Source of the DNA: Verrucomicrobiales bacterium
GTDB taxonomy: Bacteria; Verrucomicrobiota; Verrucomicrobiia; Verrucomicrobiales; DEV007
DNA length: 64,000 nt
Direction of reading: 5' to 3'
NCBI GenBank assembly: GCA_002698785.1
Contig: PAAG01000047.1
Span: 716,571 to 780,570 of the forward strand
Of the stretch, positions 53,516 through 62,043 are shown piece after piece. A program made the position numbers and the translations under genes. Within the stretch, counting starts at the first letter, position 1; the number at the start of each line of letters is the position of its first letter. Below the pieces are notes generated by a model. The model did no database searches. It saw only the letters and a program-made list of their open reading frames with translations, and was not told where the DNA came from.

Positions 53516-54358
53516 CTAAACCCGTGCCTTCTCGACAAGCTCCAGCAATCGAACTAACTTAGTAGAACTCGACTTGGCAACAAAGCCGCGGGCATGAGCA
53601 AAATGGACGTCCGGTTCACTCTCGATTCTGGTAAAATCGAGCAGCGGACTGTCGTTATGACGCGAGAGCCCATAGCCATCCCCTCTTCTGTCGGGATAAA
53701 TCAAACCAGCCACTTCTTCCTCTGCGTTGAGAAGGTAGCGAGCTATTCCAGAGCTGGGATCATCCGGCATGGGGTCGGTCCTGGGAAGGAAAAGCACCTT
53801 CAGACTCTCACCCACCTCATGAAATTGTGCATGCCGGGCGATAAAATCAATTCTCTCTCGGAGTGTCCGAAGGAACATGAACAAGTCCTCTCCAATCATC
53901 CTCATTACCTCCCAGACAGGATCTCCCGCACCAAGCTCACGCTTCTGGGCAAACCTCCTGAGTAACGTGATATCAATCGGAGAATTCAATTGGTTCATCA
54001 CCCCCCGCTCCACTCCCAGCCATTTTGCCGTCTGTATTGGGCCACGGGTATCGAACCATTCGGCAGGCTCAAGCCATTCACAGAAATTTTGTGCGTCTTC
54101 GTAGAGCCCCAGATCCTGGAGAACCAGCGACAAAGAACAGATCGGCTCGTGATCCGGCGGAAACTGATGATGATCGAAATTCTGTTTTGCAGGATCATGT
54201 TCCCCTCCCACATCCACCACGGCGATTTCCGCATCATCCAGATCGGCATCTGTCGGTTCCCGGCGTTGCACAGGAATCCCGAACCGAGCTATCAAGAGAC
54301 AACAAGCGAGAAAGTCATCTTTGTGGGCGCTGCCAGGGTGAGTGAGAATAAATTTCAT
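53516..54358 (-). CDS. MYG1-family (UPF0160) DHH-like hydrolase
   Basis: This 280-residue protein opens with THPGSAHKDDFLACCLL, the metal-binding entrance of MYG1 proteins, followed by VVDVGGEHDP and FDHHQFPPDHEP, which supply the Asp and His ligands of the DHH-like site. Eukaryotic MYG1 is a nuclear and mitochondrial 3'-5' RNA exonuclease; the bacterial role is not settled. The C-terminal end (FAHARGFVAKSSS) matches the family layout. It is transcribed on the minus strand, downstream of the acyltransferase/heptosyltransferase gene. Confidence 0.88.
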   Translation of the reverse strand: MKFILTHPGSAHKDDFLACCLLIARFGIPVQRREPTDADLDDAEIAVVDVGGEHDPAKQNFDHHQFPPDHEPICSLSLVLQDLGLYEDAQNFCEWLEPAEWFDTRGPIQTAKWLGVERGVMNQLNSPIDITLLRRFAQKRELGAGDPVWEVMRMIGEDLFMFLRTLRERIDFIARHAQFHEVGESLKVLFLPRTDPMPDDPSSGIARYLLNAEEEVAGLIYPDRRGDGYGLSRHNDSPLLDFTRIESEPDVHFAHARGFVAKSSSTKLVRLLELVEKARV

Positions 54359-54429
54359 AAAAAGGTGTTACGCCTCAGGGTGGGACCGAGTATTTGGCGT
54401 CTATGCTACAGAGTGTCAACGGTCGTTTC

Positions 54430-56418
54430 CTACCGTTCTCCGGAGCTATCGAGAAGCGCCTCCATCTCTCGAACCACCTGACCCGGAGGAATGCGCAACA
54501 TGCATCGGTAGTCTATCGGGCATTCCCGCTGGAAACAGGGACTGCAATCGACCTGATGTCTGATGACACGATGCACAGAACCGATCGGAGCCGTAAACGC
54601 CGGTTCTGTCGAACCGAAAATCGCAACCGTTGGCACCCCCAGAGCAGCTGCCAGGTGCATTGTCCCCGTGTCATTTGTTGCCAGAAAATGGCAGGTTCGC
54701 AGTTCTTCAACCAGCCCGGCAATCGATGTTTCCCCTACCCGGTTCTCTTTCGGTTCTGACAACAGCCCAACAAGTTCGTCTCCAATCGGCCGCTCGTTCG
54801 GACTACCGTATACCGATACACGAAAGCTCACAGTCGGCCTCTTCTCGCGGAGAGTCTCAATTGCTTCCGCGTATCTCTCGATAGGATAGCGCTTGGCATT
54901 TCCATACTCCGCCCCGGGACAGATCCCGATATGAATTTCTTTTTCCTCCGGCTGAATTGGAGTCGGCGCTGGAGGTATCTGCAAAAGTTCATCAACTGGA
55001 CGGATATCTGCTCCGATTCGGCCGACCAAATACAGATATCGCCAGACGTGGTGTTGTTTCTCGTTCGCTGGATCAGGTTTTTCCGTGACAGGGAGCTCGG
55101 GTATGGCGGCCCTGAGCAGACGCTTTCGCCGATACCGATCATACCCCGCCAAATAGCTAACCCCCGCGAATCGCAATTCCAGCGCCGCACGAAATGAGTT
55201 AGGTAGCAAAACCCCAGCATCGAACTCACCTCCCTTTTCCTGGATCAAACGCCCCACCTCCCACGGTTTCAGGCCTTTGGAGAAAGGAATCACCTCGTCC
55301 ACCTCCGACTGAGCGTCCCACATGGGGGCCAGATTACTGCGACAGCAAACGGTCAAATGGACATCTGGACGCCCTTTCTTTAAAGCCCTCACAGCTGGAA
55401 GAGCCATACAGGCGTCTCCCAGGGGGTTGGGCGAGCGGACTATCAACCGATACGGACTCAACTTCTCCAAAGCTTCCTCATCTTGAGGCCAGATTTTCGC
55501 GCCTGTCCCGGCACTCACGAATGCCTTTCCGGAAATCTTCCAACGCCGATGCACCCAGAACCACTCACTGGGCCTCTCACGAATCGTATCTTCCAGTTTT
55601 CCATTAAGCGTTGCAGCTACCTTCGAAGGGTAATCGCGGTCGCCCTTTGCTCCTACGGTGATCGGTGTATCGAAAACAACCCTCCAGCGCCCTGTTCCAT
55701 TCGGCTCGATATGAGTGTAAACCACCGGTGCCCCCGTTCGCTGACTCAACACTCCCGGAAAGTTTGTCGTGGGGGTGAGCCGACCGAAAAATGGCACCAG
55801 TGCTCCGCACGAACCTGGACTCTGATCAAACAGAATGCCCAGAATTCCTCCACCACGAAGAAAGGTGGTCAATTCTCCCAGACCTTCCCGCCGGGCAAAA
55901 AACTGAGATCCATCTGCTTCACGTAGAGCGAGCAACCTTTCGTCAATCAGCCGATTGTGCAGTCGCTGATACACTGCGCCTGTCGGAACATCGCTTCCGA
56001 AAGGCCGCAGTCGTGCGTAGACCTCCCAAGTGGAATAGTGAGAGATTCCAACAATGCATCCATTTTCCTGCGCCAGCGCAGCTTGGAGGTTACCCAGCCC
56101 CTCATAGCTCACCCGCTTCTGGATTTCTTCGCCGGACATCCTTCCGATTCGAATCGAAAGAGCGAAATTTCTCCCAAGGGCAGCAAAGTGTTCCCTCGAA
56201 ATCCGATCGATTTTCTGGTCCGACAGATCCGGGAAGGCAATTCGTAGATTGCGGCCCACCAGTCGCCGATACGGAAAACACAACCAGTAAGCACATTCCC
56301 CGGAAAACTCCCCGACGTTCTCGCAGGTCGACGGAGACCAGCGTCCGACGATCGATTCAACCAATCGAAAGAGGACGTAAACAACGCGTTCGGATGATTT
56401 GGAGAGAAGACCTTTCAA
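54430..56418 (-). CDS. LpxL-type acyltransferase fused to GT9 heptosyltransferase
   Basis: This 662-residue protein has two enzyme parts. Residues about 1-295 form a lipid A acyltransferase (LPLAT) domain with the catalytic HX4E in ISHYSTWEVY and the FFARREGLGELTTFLRGGG and GILFDQSPG motifs. Residues about 325-650 form an ADP-heptose:LPS heptosyltransferase-like domain: RSPNPLGDACMALPAVRALK, GICPGAEYGNAKRYP, and ATNDTGTMHLAAALGVPTVAIFG. In most bacteria these are separate (LpxL/HtrB and WaaC/F). The fusion would join acylation of lipid A with inner-core glycosylation at the inner membrane. It lies 86 bp after secG on the same strand. Confidence 0.9.
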   Translation of the reverse strand: MKGLLSKSSERVVYVLFRLVESIVGRWSPSTCENVGEFSGECAYWLCFPYRRLVGRNLRIAFPDLSDQKIDRISREHFAALGRNFALSIRIGRMSGEEIQKRVSYEGLGNLQAALAQENGCIVGISHYSTWEVYARLRPFGSDVPTGAVYQRLHNRLIDERLLALREADGSQFFARREGLGELTTFLRGGGILGILFDQSPGSCGALVPFFGRLTPTTNFPGVLSQRTGAPVVYTHIEPNGTGRWRVVFDTPITVGAKGDRDYPSKVAATLNGKLEDTIRERPSEWFWVHRRWKISGKAFVSAGTGAKIWPQDEEALEKLSPYRLIVRSPNPLGDACMALPAVRALKKGRPDVHLTVCCRSNLAPMWDAQSEVDEVIPFSKGLKPWEVGRLIQEKGGEFDAGVLLPNSFRAALELRFAGVSYLAGYDRYRRKRLLRAAIPELPVTEKPDPANEKQHHVWRYLYLVGRIGADIRPVDELLQIPPAPTPIQPEEKEIHIGICPGAEYGNAKRYPIERYAEAIETLREKRPTVSFRVSVYGSPNERPIGDELVGLLSEPKENRVGETSIAGLVEELRTCHFLATNDTGTMHLAAALGVPTVAIFGSTEPAFTAPIGSVHRVIRHQVDCSPCFQRECPIDYRCMLRIPPGQVVREMEALLDSSGER

Positions 56419-56459
56419 GCTTCACCTCCAGAATCGGAAACAATCAGCAGGTTTCAACC

Positions 56460-56490
56460 GGGGAGATCTCCTTTCGCGGTCGATCTCCCC
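56460..56490 (-). promoter_or_regulatory. Hairpin between secG and the acyltransferase gene
   Basis: A perfect 9-bp inverted repeat (GGGGAGATC at 56460-56468, GATCTCCCC at 56482-56490) with a 13-bp loop lies after the secG stop at 56505. No T-run follows on the minus strand, so it is more likely an mRNA-stability or attenuation element between the two genes than a strong terminator. Confidence 0.45.
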
Positions 56491-56504
56491 CAGCAGTTTC
56501 GAGA

Positions 56505-57068
56505 TTACTCTCCCGCCTTTGGAGCGTCTTCCTTGGCCGCAGGAGCAGATTCTTTCGCTTTGGGCGCTGCCTTCTCACCAGCAGAGGAGTCAGCCTTGGG
56601 AGCTGCCTTTTCTTTCGGCGCAGGTTTGGGAGCCGCTTTCTCCTTAGGTGCATCTGCTTTAGGCGCTTCCTCCTTCGCAGCAGGGGCCGGGGTTGCGGGC
56701 TCGCCTTTTTCACCCTCTGTCGCAGGAACAGGGTTTACGGGAAGATCCGAAATTGATGGAGGAGGTGCTGGCGCAGCAGTCTCGCGATTTTCAACATTCT
56801 TCAAAAGGTCCTTGGCTGGAGATTCCTTGAACTGGCGAGTCTTTACCATCGCCAGACCAATGGCACTGACGAAAAAGACGACCGCTATCCAGGTTGTCGC
56901 TTTCTGGAGCACGTCTGTCGTGTGCGCTCCGAGAGCAGAATCAAGCGTGCCGCCGCCGAACGCCGCACCGAGACCTTCCTGCTTCGGACGCTGGATCAAC
57001 ACGATCAGGATCATCAACACGCTCGCAGCGACAATGAGGACCGTTAATAAAATCGAGAGAATTGCCAT
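56505..57068 (-). CDS. secG: Preprotein translocase subunit SecG with long Ala/Lys/Pro/Glu-rich tail
   Basis: The start at 57068 gives 187 residues; an ATG at 57089 is possible. Two membrane helices (about residues 2-22 and 55-75) flank the conserved SecG segment LIQRPKQEGLGAAFGGG, which supports the SecYEG channel. The remaining 100 residues form a low-complexity tail of Ala, Pro, Lys and Glu (PKEKAAPK units), longer than the short C-terminus of Escherichia coli SecG. Its charged repeats may bind ribosomes or membrane lipids, but this is speculation. It is divergent from recD2, with 90 bp between starts. Confidence 0.92.
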   Translation of the reverse strand: MAILSILLTVLIVAASVLMILIVLIQRPKQEGLGAAFGGGTLDSALGAHTTDVLQKATTWIAVVFFVSAIGLAMVKTRQFKESPAKDLLKNVENRETAAPAPPPSISDLPVNPVPATEGEKGEPATPAPAAKEEAPKADAPKEKAAPKPAPKEKAAPKADSSAGEKAAPKAKESAPAAKEDAPKAGE

Positions 57069-57158
57069 GGGGCGGCGAATATGGTTCACACGTCAAGGAT
57101 TGTAAAGCACGGGATTTACCTCGTTTTCCTCAACAAATGCCCCCAGATTACCTACAAA

Positions 57159-59354
57159 ATGGCCTCTCAATTGCCAGATCCTATCGAAATAGAGGGGATC
57201 GTTCACTCCATCGTCTTCCATAATGAGGAAAACGGTTTCACCATCATGCAGGTCGATAGCCCTCAAGATGGCAGAGTAACGATCCTCGGGCGGCTGCCTG
57301 CCGTCGTGGAAGGCGAAGAGATCCGCGCCACCGGAAAGTGGAAAAGCGACCGTAGGTTTGGAAAACAGCTTGAGGCTGAACACATCACGGCCATCCCCCC
57401 AAGCTCGAAGGAAGGCACAGAGCGCTTCCTCGCCAGCGGACTCATTGACGGCATTGGCGCTACCTACGCCAAACGGATCGTAGCCAAGTTCGGAGAAGAC
57501 ACTCTTCGCGTCATAGAAGAAGAATCCAAACGCCTCGAGGAGGTAGAGGGCATCGGAACTGCCCGTCGCCAGAAAATCAAAGAATCATGGAACCGGCAGA
57601 AATCGATTCGGGACATCATGATTTTTCTTCATGCCAACGGCCTTTCCACCGCCAGGGCTCTGCGCCTTTTCAAAACCTACGGCCCTGAAACGGTGAATGT
57701 CCTCCGCGCAGATCCCTATCGCCTTGCTAGCGAACTTCCCGGAATAGGTTTCAAAACGGCGGACGAGATCGCCATGAAAATGGGCATGTCCATCGACTCC
57801 CCTGCTCGTCTCGCCAGCGGAATCCTTTACATACTGGAGCAGGCCGAGAAGCAGGGACACTGCGCACTTCCAAAAAAGAAACTGATCGAAGATGCCGTTC
57901 ACATCCTCGATTCTCCACATTCCGCCATTGATCACTCCGCGACCCAGCTCATTCTCGACACAAGAATTATTGTTGAAGAGACAGATGGACAGGAATTCGT
58001 CTATTCCAGAGACCTTTATGAGGCGGAACAGTCCACAGCCAACGCCATTGAATCATTCGTAAATGCCCCACCGAATCTTCCGCCTGTCGATGCCGACGCA
58101 GCGATCAGTTGGTTCGAACGGCACAACCAGATCAAACTCGGTGATGAACAGGCCAAAACCGTGATCGAAGCCACACGTCACCGATTTTTCGTGATCACTG
58201 GCGGTCCAGGTGTGGGGAAAACGACCATCTTGAATGCGATCCTCCAGATTCTCGCAGCAAAAAAAGTCGACCCCGTCCTCTGTGCTCCAACCGGCAGGGC
58301 AGCAAAGCGGCTTTCGGAAAGCACAGGACGTGAAGCCCTCACTATTCACCGAGCGCTCGAGTTCCAACCCGAGGTAGGGTTCACTCGGAAAGCAGAGAAA
58401 CCTCTCGAAGGCGACCTCTTCATCGTGGACGAGGCTTCCATGATCGACATTCGCCTCATGGCGAATTTCATGGCCGCCGTTCCAAAATCATCCACCATCA
58501 TTCTCGTAGGAGACGTGGACCAGCTTCCCTCGGTCGGCGCAGGGAGCGTTTTGAGAGACATCATCGACAGCGGCGTCGTGCCGGTCTCCCGTCTCAGCAC
58601 CATTTACCGCCAAGCCAAAGCCAGCCACATCGTCCAAGCGGCACACGCAGTAAACAAGGGAAAGCTCCCTCCTCTCGAAAACAAACAGGACTCCGACTTC
58701 TTCTTCATCGAACGAGCCGGCCCCGAATCTATCACCGAAACCCTGGAATATCTGATAGAAGAGCGAATCCCGGAAGGGTTTCATCTCCATTCCAGAGACG
58801 AGATTCAAGTGCTCACACCGATGAACAAACACTCGCTCGGGACCAAAGCCCTGAATGCCGAAATTCAGAAAGCCCTCAATCCTCCAGGCGAACTCAAATT
58901 CGAAATTGAAAGATTCGGGAACATCTTCCGGACGGGAGACAAAGTCATCCAGACCCGGAACAACTACGAAAAAGAGGTCTTCAATGGCGACATCGGGCAC
59001 ATCTCGGAAATCACCACCGAACCCGCCACGATCTCGGTAACCTTCGACGGCAACCATCGCGTGGATTACGAACCTGGAGAATTAGACGAGCTCCAGCTTG
59101 CCTACGCCATCACCATTCACAAATCACAAGGCAGTGAGTTTCCCGCCGTCGTCATTCCCCTCGCTTCGCAGCAATACGTCCTCCTCCAGCGCAACCTTCT
59201 CTACACGGCCATCACTCGGGGAAAGAAAGTCGTAATACTGGTAGGAGAAAAACAGGCCCTCGAGCGAGCGATTCGAAACGAGGAAAGCTCGCACCGCTTT
59301 ACCGGGCTGAGGAGCAGATTGGCTATTTCTCAGTCAAAGGAAGAGACACCCTAG
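57159..59354 (+). CDS. recD2: RecD2-type ATP-dependent 5'-3' DNA helicase
   Basis: This 731-residue protein starts at 57159; in-frame codons from 57081 lie in the secG promoter region and are unlikely to be coding. It has the N-terminal OB-like segment GIVHSIVFHNEENGFTIM, tandem helix-hairpin-helix parts (GIGATYAKRIVAKFG and GIGTARRQKI), Walker A GGPGVGKTT, DEASMID, GDVDQLPSVGAG, and the C-terminal AITIHKSQGSEF and YTAITRGKK. RecD2 works without RecBC in repair and replication-fork maintenance. Its stop shares a CTAG with the stop of the convergent gene. Confidence 0.95.
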   Translation: MASQLPDPIEIEGIVHSIVFHNEENGFTIMQVDSPQDGRVTILGRLPAVVEGEEIRATGKWKSDRRFGKQLEAEHITAIPPSSKEGTERFLASGLIDGIGATYAKRIVAKFGEDTLRVIEEESKRLEEVEGIGTARRQKIKESWNRQKSIRDIMIFLHANGLSTARALRLFKTYGPETVNVLRADPYRLASELPGIGFKTADEIAMKMGMSIDSPARLASGILYILEQAEKQGHCALPKKKLIEDAVHILDSPHSAIDHSATQLILDTRIIVEETDGQEFVYSRDLYEAEQSTANAIESFVNAPPNLPPVDADAAISWFERHNQIKLGDEQAKTVIEATRHRFFVITGGPGVGKTTILNAILQILAAKKVDPVLCAPTGRAAKRLSESTGREALTIHRALEFQPEVGFTRKAEKPLEGDLFIVDEASMIDIRLMANFMAAVPKSSTIILVGDVDQLPSVGAGSVLRDIIDSGVVPVSRLSTIYRQAKASHIVQAAHAVNKGKLPPLENKQDSDFFFIERAGPESITETLEYLIEERIPEGFHLHSRDEIQVLTPMNKHSLGTKALNAEIQKALNPPGELKFEIERFGNIFRTGDKVIQTRNNYEKEVFNGDIGHISEITTEPATISVTFDGNHRVDYEPGELDELQLAYAITIHKSQGSEFPAVVIPLASQQYVLLQRNLLYTAITRGKKVVILVGEKQALERAIRNEESSHRFTGLRSRLAISQSKEETP

Positions 59355-60808
59355 AGCGCAGCGATCTGCTTCTTCAGTTTTTTGAATTTCTTCCTCAACT
59401 TTTTGACCTTGGTCTTTTTCTTCGCCCGCTTGGCACGCTTCAAAGCCTTTTTCACCTTCTTCGACTTCTTGATCAGTCGCGCCTTGAGAAGTGCCTTCTG
59501 CAATGCCGCCTCGATGGAGATATCGCGATTCAGAAAAATATCGCCAGCACCATTTGTATCATTGGCGACAAGATCCGTGGCACTCGACTCGAATGCGGTA
59601 AATCCAATGTCAGAGGCTGCTGCAGCAGTCGACTCCGCCCCCATGTCCGCGGATTGTCCACCCGCTGGAGTTCTCGAAATCGCCCGAGTCCTTCCCGATA
59701 GTGTATCGTGCAAATAGACGTCGGTGATGGTCCCATCTGCAAAACCGGAGACCAAAGTAGTGGACGCAGACTCGAACGCCACATAGCGACCATTCGCGGA
59801 AATATCTGGCTGAGCACTACCGCCATCGGCCTGAACACCACTGGATGAGACCGAAACTCGCTCTGTAGTTCCGCCAGCGACGTCACGCACGAAAATGTCC
59901 GACACCACATTGTCATCCTGCTCCTCGCTCAAGTCCGACGACGAAGAGGTGAAAGCGACGAAATTTCCATCATCAGAAATTGAAGGGTCCGCCGAATCGT
60001 TATTCCCCTGATTTTCATCGCTATCGACGGAAACCAGCACAGTCGTATTCATATCCCGATCCCGGAGAAACACGTCGAATTTCATATTCGAATCTCCACC
60101 CACCAGATTTGTGGAGCTGGAGTCAAAAGCCACATAGCGCCCATCGAAAGAGATCGCTGGGTTTTCGCAGTCAAACTCAGCTTCCACCGAGCCGGTAGAA
60201 ATCGAAACTCGCTCTGTAGTTCCGCCATCAAGATCTCTCACAAATACGTCTTCGGCAGAATTCATGTCCATACCCACGAGCAGCGCCGAGACAGAACGAA
60301 ACGCGACAAACTTGCCGTTTCCAGAGATCACGCCATCGGAGCAATTCTCATCGGCTTGCACATTTCCCGTCGATACGGAAACGAGAGAAGTCGTTTCCAA
60401 TTCCCTGTCCCGAACATACACATCCAGCTTTCCATTCGAGTCTGTTGGCCCCAGATCGCTGGCATTCGTGCGAAAGCAGACGTAACGACCGTCGTTTGAG
60501 ATAGAAGGTTGGTTCGCAAATCCTGTTAGTTTGTTCCCCGAATTGGTCAGCGAAACCAGCTCCACTGTCTTGGCCTGAACATCGTAGAGGTAGATGTCCT
60601 GGTTTGCGTCCATGTCCTTCACCGGATCCAGTTGCTCAGAACTCACGAAGACGATAAAATTTCCGTCCGGCGTGATATCCGCATCGAAACTGGCAACGGT
60701 CGAGCCCAGATCTACGGTGACTCCATCTACTGCGAAAATAGGAGCAGTAGAGATAGCAGAAACGAAACACCAAAGGGAACAGCGGATGAGAAAGGAACAG
60801 GCTTTCAT
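59351..60808 (-). CDS. Exported PD40/TolB-like beta-propeller protein with Lys-rich coiled-coil tail
   Basis: The start at 60808 gives 485 residues with a signal peptide (LIRCSLWCFVSAISTAPIFA). The mature part has about seven repeats of roughly 58-60 residues. Each contains a form of SxDGRYVAFxSxSTNL, then DVFVRD and TTERVSVS, the pattern of a beta-propeller. A 25-bp stretch is identical in two blades (59852-59876 and 60203-60227), showing recent duplication. The C-terminal 45 residues are a Lys/Ala/Leu coiled coil (KKVKKALKRAKRAKKKTKVK). Function is unknown; binding of anionic glycans is possible. A longer start at 60853 would disturb the signal peptide. Confidence 0.8.
   Translation of the reverse strand: MKACSFLIRCSLWCFVSAISTAPIFAVDGVTVDLGSTVASFDADITPDGNFIVFVSSEQLDPVKDMDANQDIYLYDVQAKTVELVSLTNSGNKLTGFANQPSISNDGRYVCFRTNASDLGPTDSNGKLDVYVRDRELETTSLVSVSTGNVQADENCSDGVISGNGKFVAFRSVSALLVGMDMNSAEDVFVRDLDGGTTERVSISTGSVEAEFDCENPAISFDGRYVAFDSSSTNLVGGDSNMKFDVFLRDRDMNTTVLVSVDSDENQGNNDSADPSISDDGNFVAFTSSSSDLSEEQDDNVVSDIFVRDVAGGTTERVSVSSSGVQADGGSAQPDISANGRYVAFESASTTLVSGFADGTITDVYLHDTLSGRTRAISRTPAGGQSADMGAESTAAAASDIGFTAFESSATDLVANDTNGAGDIFLNRDISIEAALQKALLKARLIKKSKKVKKALKRAKRAKKKTKVKKLRKKFKKLKKQIAAL
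59852..60227. repeat. Exact 25-bp duplicate in two propeller blades (59852-59876 and 60203-60227)
   Basis: The bases at 59852-59876 and 60203-60227 are identical and 351 bp (117 codons, about two blades) apart. They encode the blade motif GGTTERVS on the minus strand. The conservation at third positions indicates recent duplication or gene conversion within the gene. Confidence 0.75.
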
Positions 60809-60873
60809 AGGAGGATGACAAAGAAAATGCCTTAACACTGTCTCAACTGTCAAGATTTGCCACCCCTATCCTT

Positions 60874-60907
60874 CCCAATTCGACTCACAAACGGGAGTTG
60901 AGTTGGG
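60874..60907. promoter_or_regulatory. Imperfect inverted repeat in the divergent gap 60809-60932
   Basis: CCCAATTCGACTC (60874-60886) and GAGTTGAGTTGGG (60895-60907) pair along 13 positions if G-U pairs are allowed (11 of 13 Watson-Crick). The repeat lies 26 bp before the ATG at 60933 and could be an operator between the two divergent genes or a leader hairpin of the epimerase-like gene. Confidence 0.4.
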
Positions 60908-60932
60908 TTCGGAAACACGCTAGTCTCGCGCC

Positions 60933-61973
60933 ATGAATTTCAACCGCCGTCGTTTTCTCAGCACCGCAGCCACTCTCTCAGCAGGTGGAATTTTCACCGC
61001 CTGCACCAAGGAAGAAACATCAGAAACCACGAGCACGGAGAGCAAGCCGTCTCTCGACTGGAAGATCTCTCTCGCCCAGTGGTCCAACCACGTCGCTCTG
61101 AAAGCCGGCGAACTCGACAACCTCGACTGGCCCAAGTTCACCAAAGACAACTTCGACATCACAGCAATCGAATGGGTGAACCAGTTCTTCGGCCAGGACG
61201 GCGGCGAACTCGGCTGGCAGCCCAAAGGGCAGGATTATCTCGCAGAGATGAAGAAACGCTGCGACGACGAAGGCATCACCAGTGTTCTCATCATGTGTGA
61301 CCGCGTAGGTAGCCTCGGCAACCCCGACAACAAAAAGCGGACCGCCGCCATCGAAGGCCACTACGCATGGCTCGACGCGGCGAAATTCCTCGGCTGCCAC
61401 AGCATTCGGGTCAACGCAGCCAGCGATGTCACACTGAGCCCCGAGAAACAGGCAGACCTCTGCGCTGACGGTCTTCGCCGCCTCTCAGAACACGCCGAAC
61501 CCATGGGACTCAATGTCATCGTGGAGAACCACGGTGGCTATTCATCCAACGGCGCATGGCTCGCGAACACAATCAAAAACGTGAACATGGACAACTGCGG
61601 AACCTTGCCTGACTTCGGTAATTTCTACGTCGTAAAGAATCGCGGAAAAGCAGAGCAATATGCGAAGCAGAAAGAGCCCTTTGCAGGAGACAACTCCTAC
61701 ACCGAGGACGAAACCGGCCTCGGTTACAATCGCTACAAAGGCGTCGAACAACTGATGCCTTACGCAAAAGGCGTATCAGCAAAGGCCCACGACTTCGACG
61801 AGAACGGCAATGAGATTCACACCGACTACGTCAAGATGTTCGAAATCGTGAAAGCGGCGGGATACAATGGCCACGTTGGAATCGAATACGAAGGCAAAGA
61901 ACTGGGAGAAGTCGAAGGGATCAAAAAAACCAAGGCACTCCTTGAGAAGACCTTCGCCCAGGTTCTCGGGTAA
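60933..61973 (+). CDS. Tat-exported sugar isomerase/epimerase-like TIM barrel (possible lipoprotein)
   Basis: This 346-residue protein has a Tat signal (NRRRFLSTAATLSAGG) followed by IFTAC, which could be a lipobox, so it may be a Tat lipoprotein. A linker of Glu, Thr and Ser follows. The barrel shows DITAIEWVNQFFG, SVLIMCDRVG, CHSIRVNAA, NVIVENHGGYSSN, CGTLPDFGNFY, KAHDFDENG and HVGIEYEGKE. Metal ligands are visible as Glu, Asp and His in the usual strand ends. It resembles xylose-isomerase-like exported enzymes common in this phylum; the substrate is unknown. Confidence 0.88.
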   Translation: MNFNRRRFLSTAATLSAGGIFTACTKEETSETTSTESKPSLDWKISLAQWSNHVALKAGELDNLDWPKFTKDNFDITAIEWVNQFFGQDGGELGWQPKGQDYLAEMKKRCDDEGITSVLIMCDRVGSLGNPDNKKRTAAIEGHYAWLDAAKFLGCHSIRVNAASDVTLSPEKQADLCADGLRRLSEHAEPMGLNVIVENHGGYSSNGAWLANTIKNVNMDNCGTLPDFGNFYVVKNRGKAEQYAKQKEPFAGDNSYTEDETGLGYNRYKGVEQLMPYAKGVSAKAHDFDENGNEIHTDYVKMFEIVKAAGYNGHVGIEYEGKELGEVEGIKKTKALLEKTFAQVLG

Positions 61974-62043
61974 GAAGCCTTACTCGAAAATTTTTCTCTG
62001 GTTTTGGCCTGATTCCTGAGGCTTGTTCCGTCGAAATCGACCG

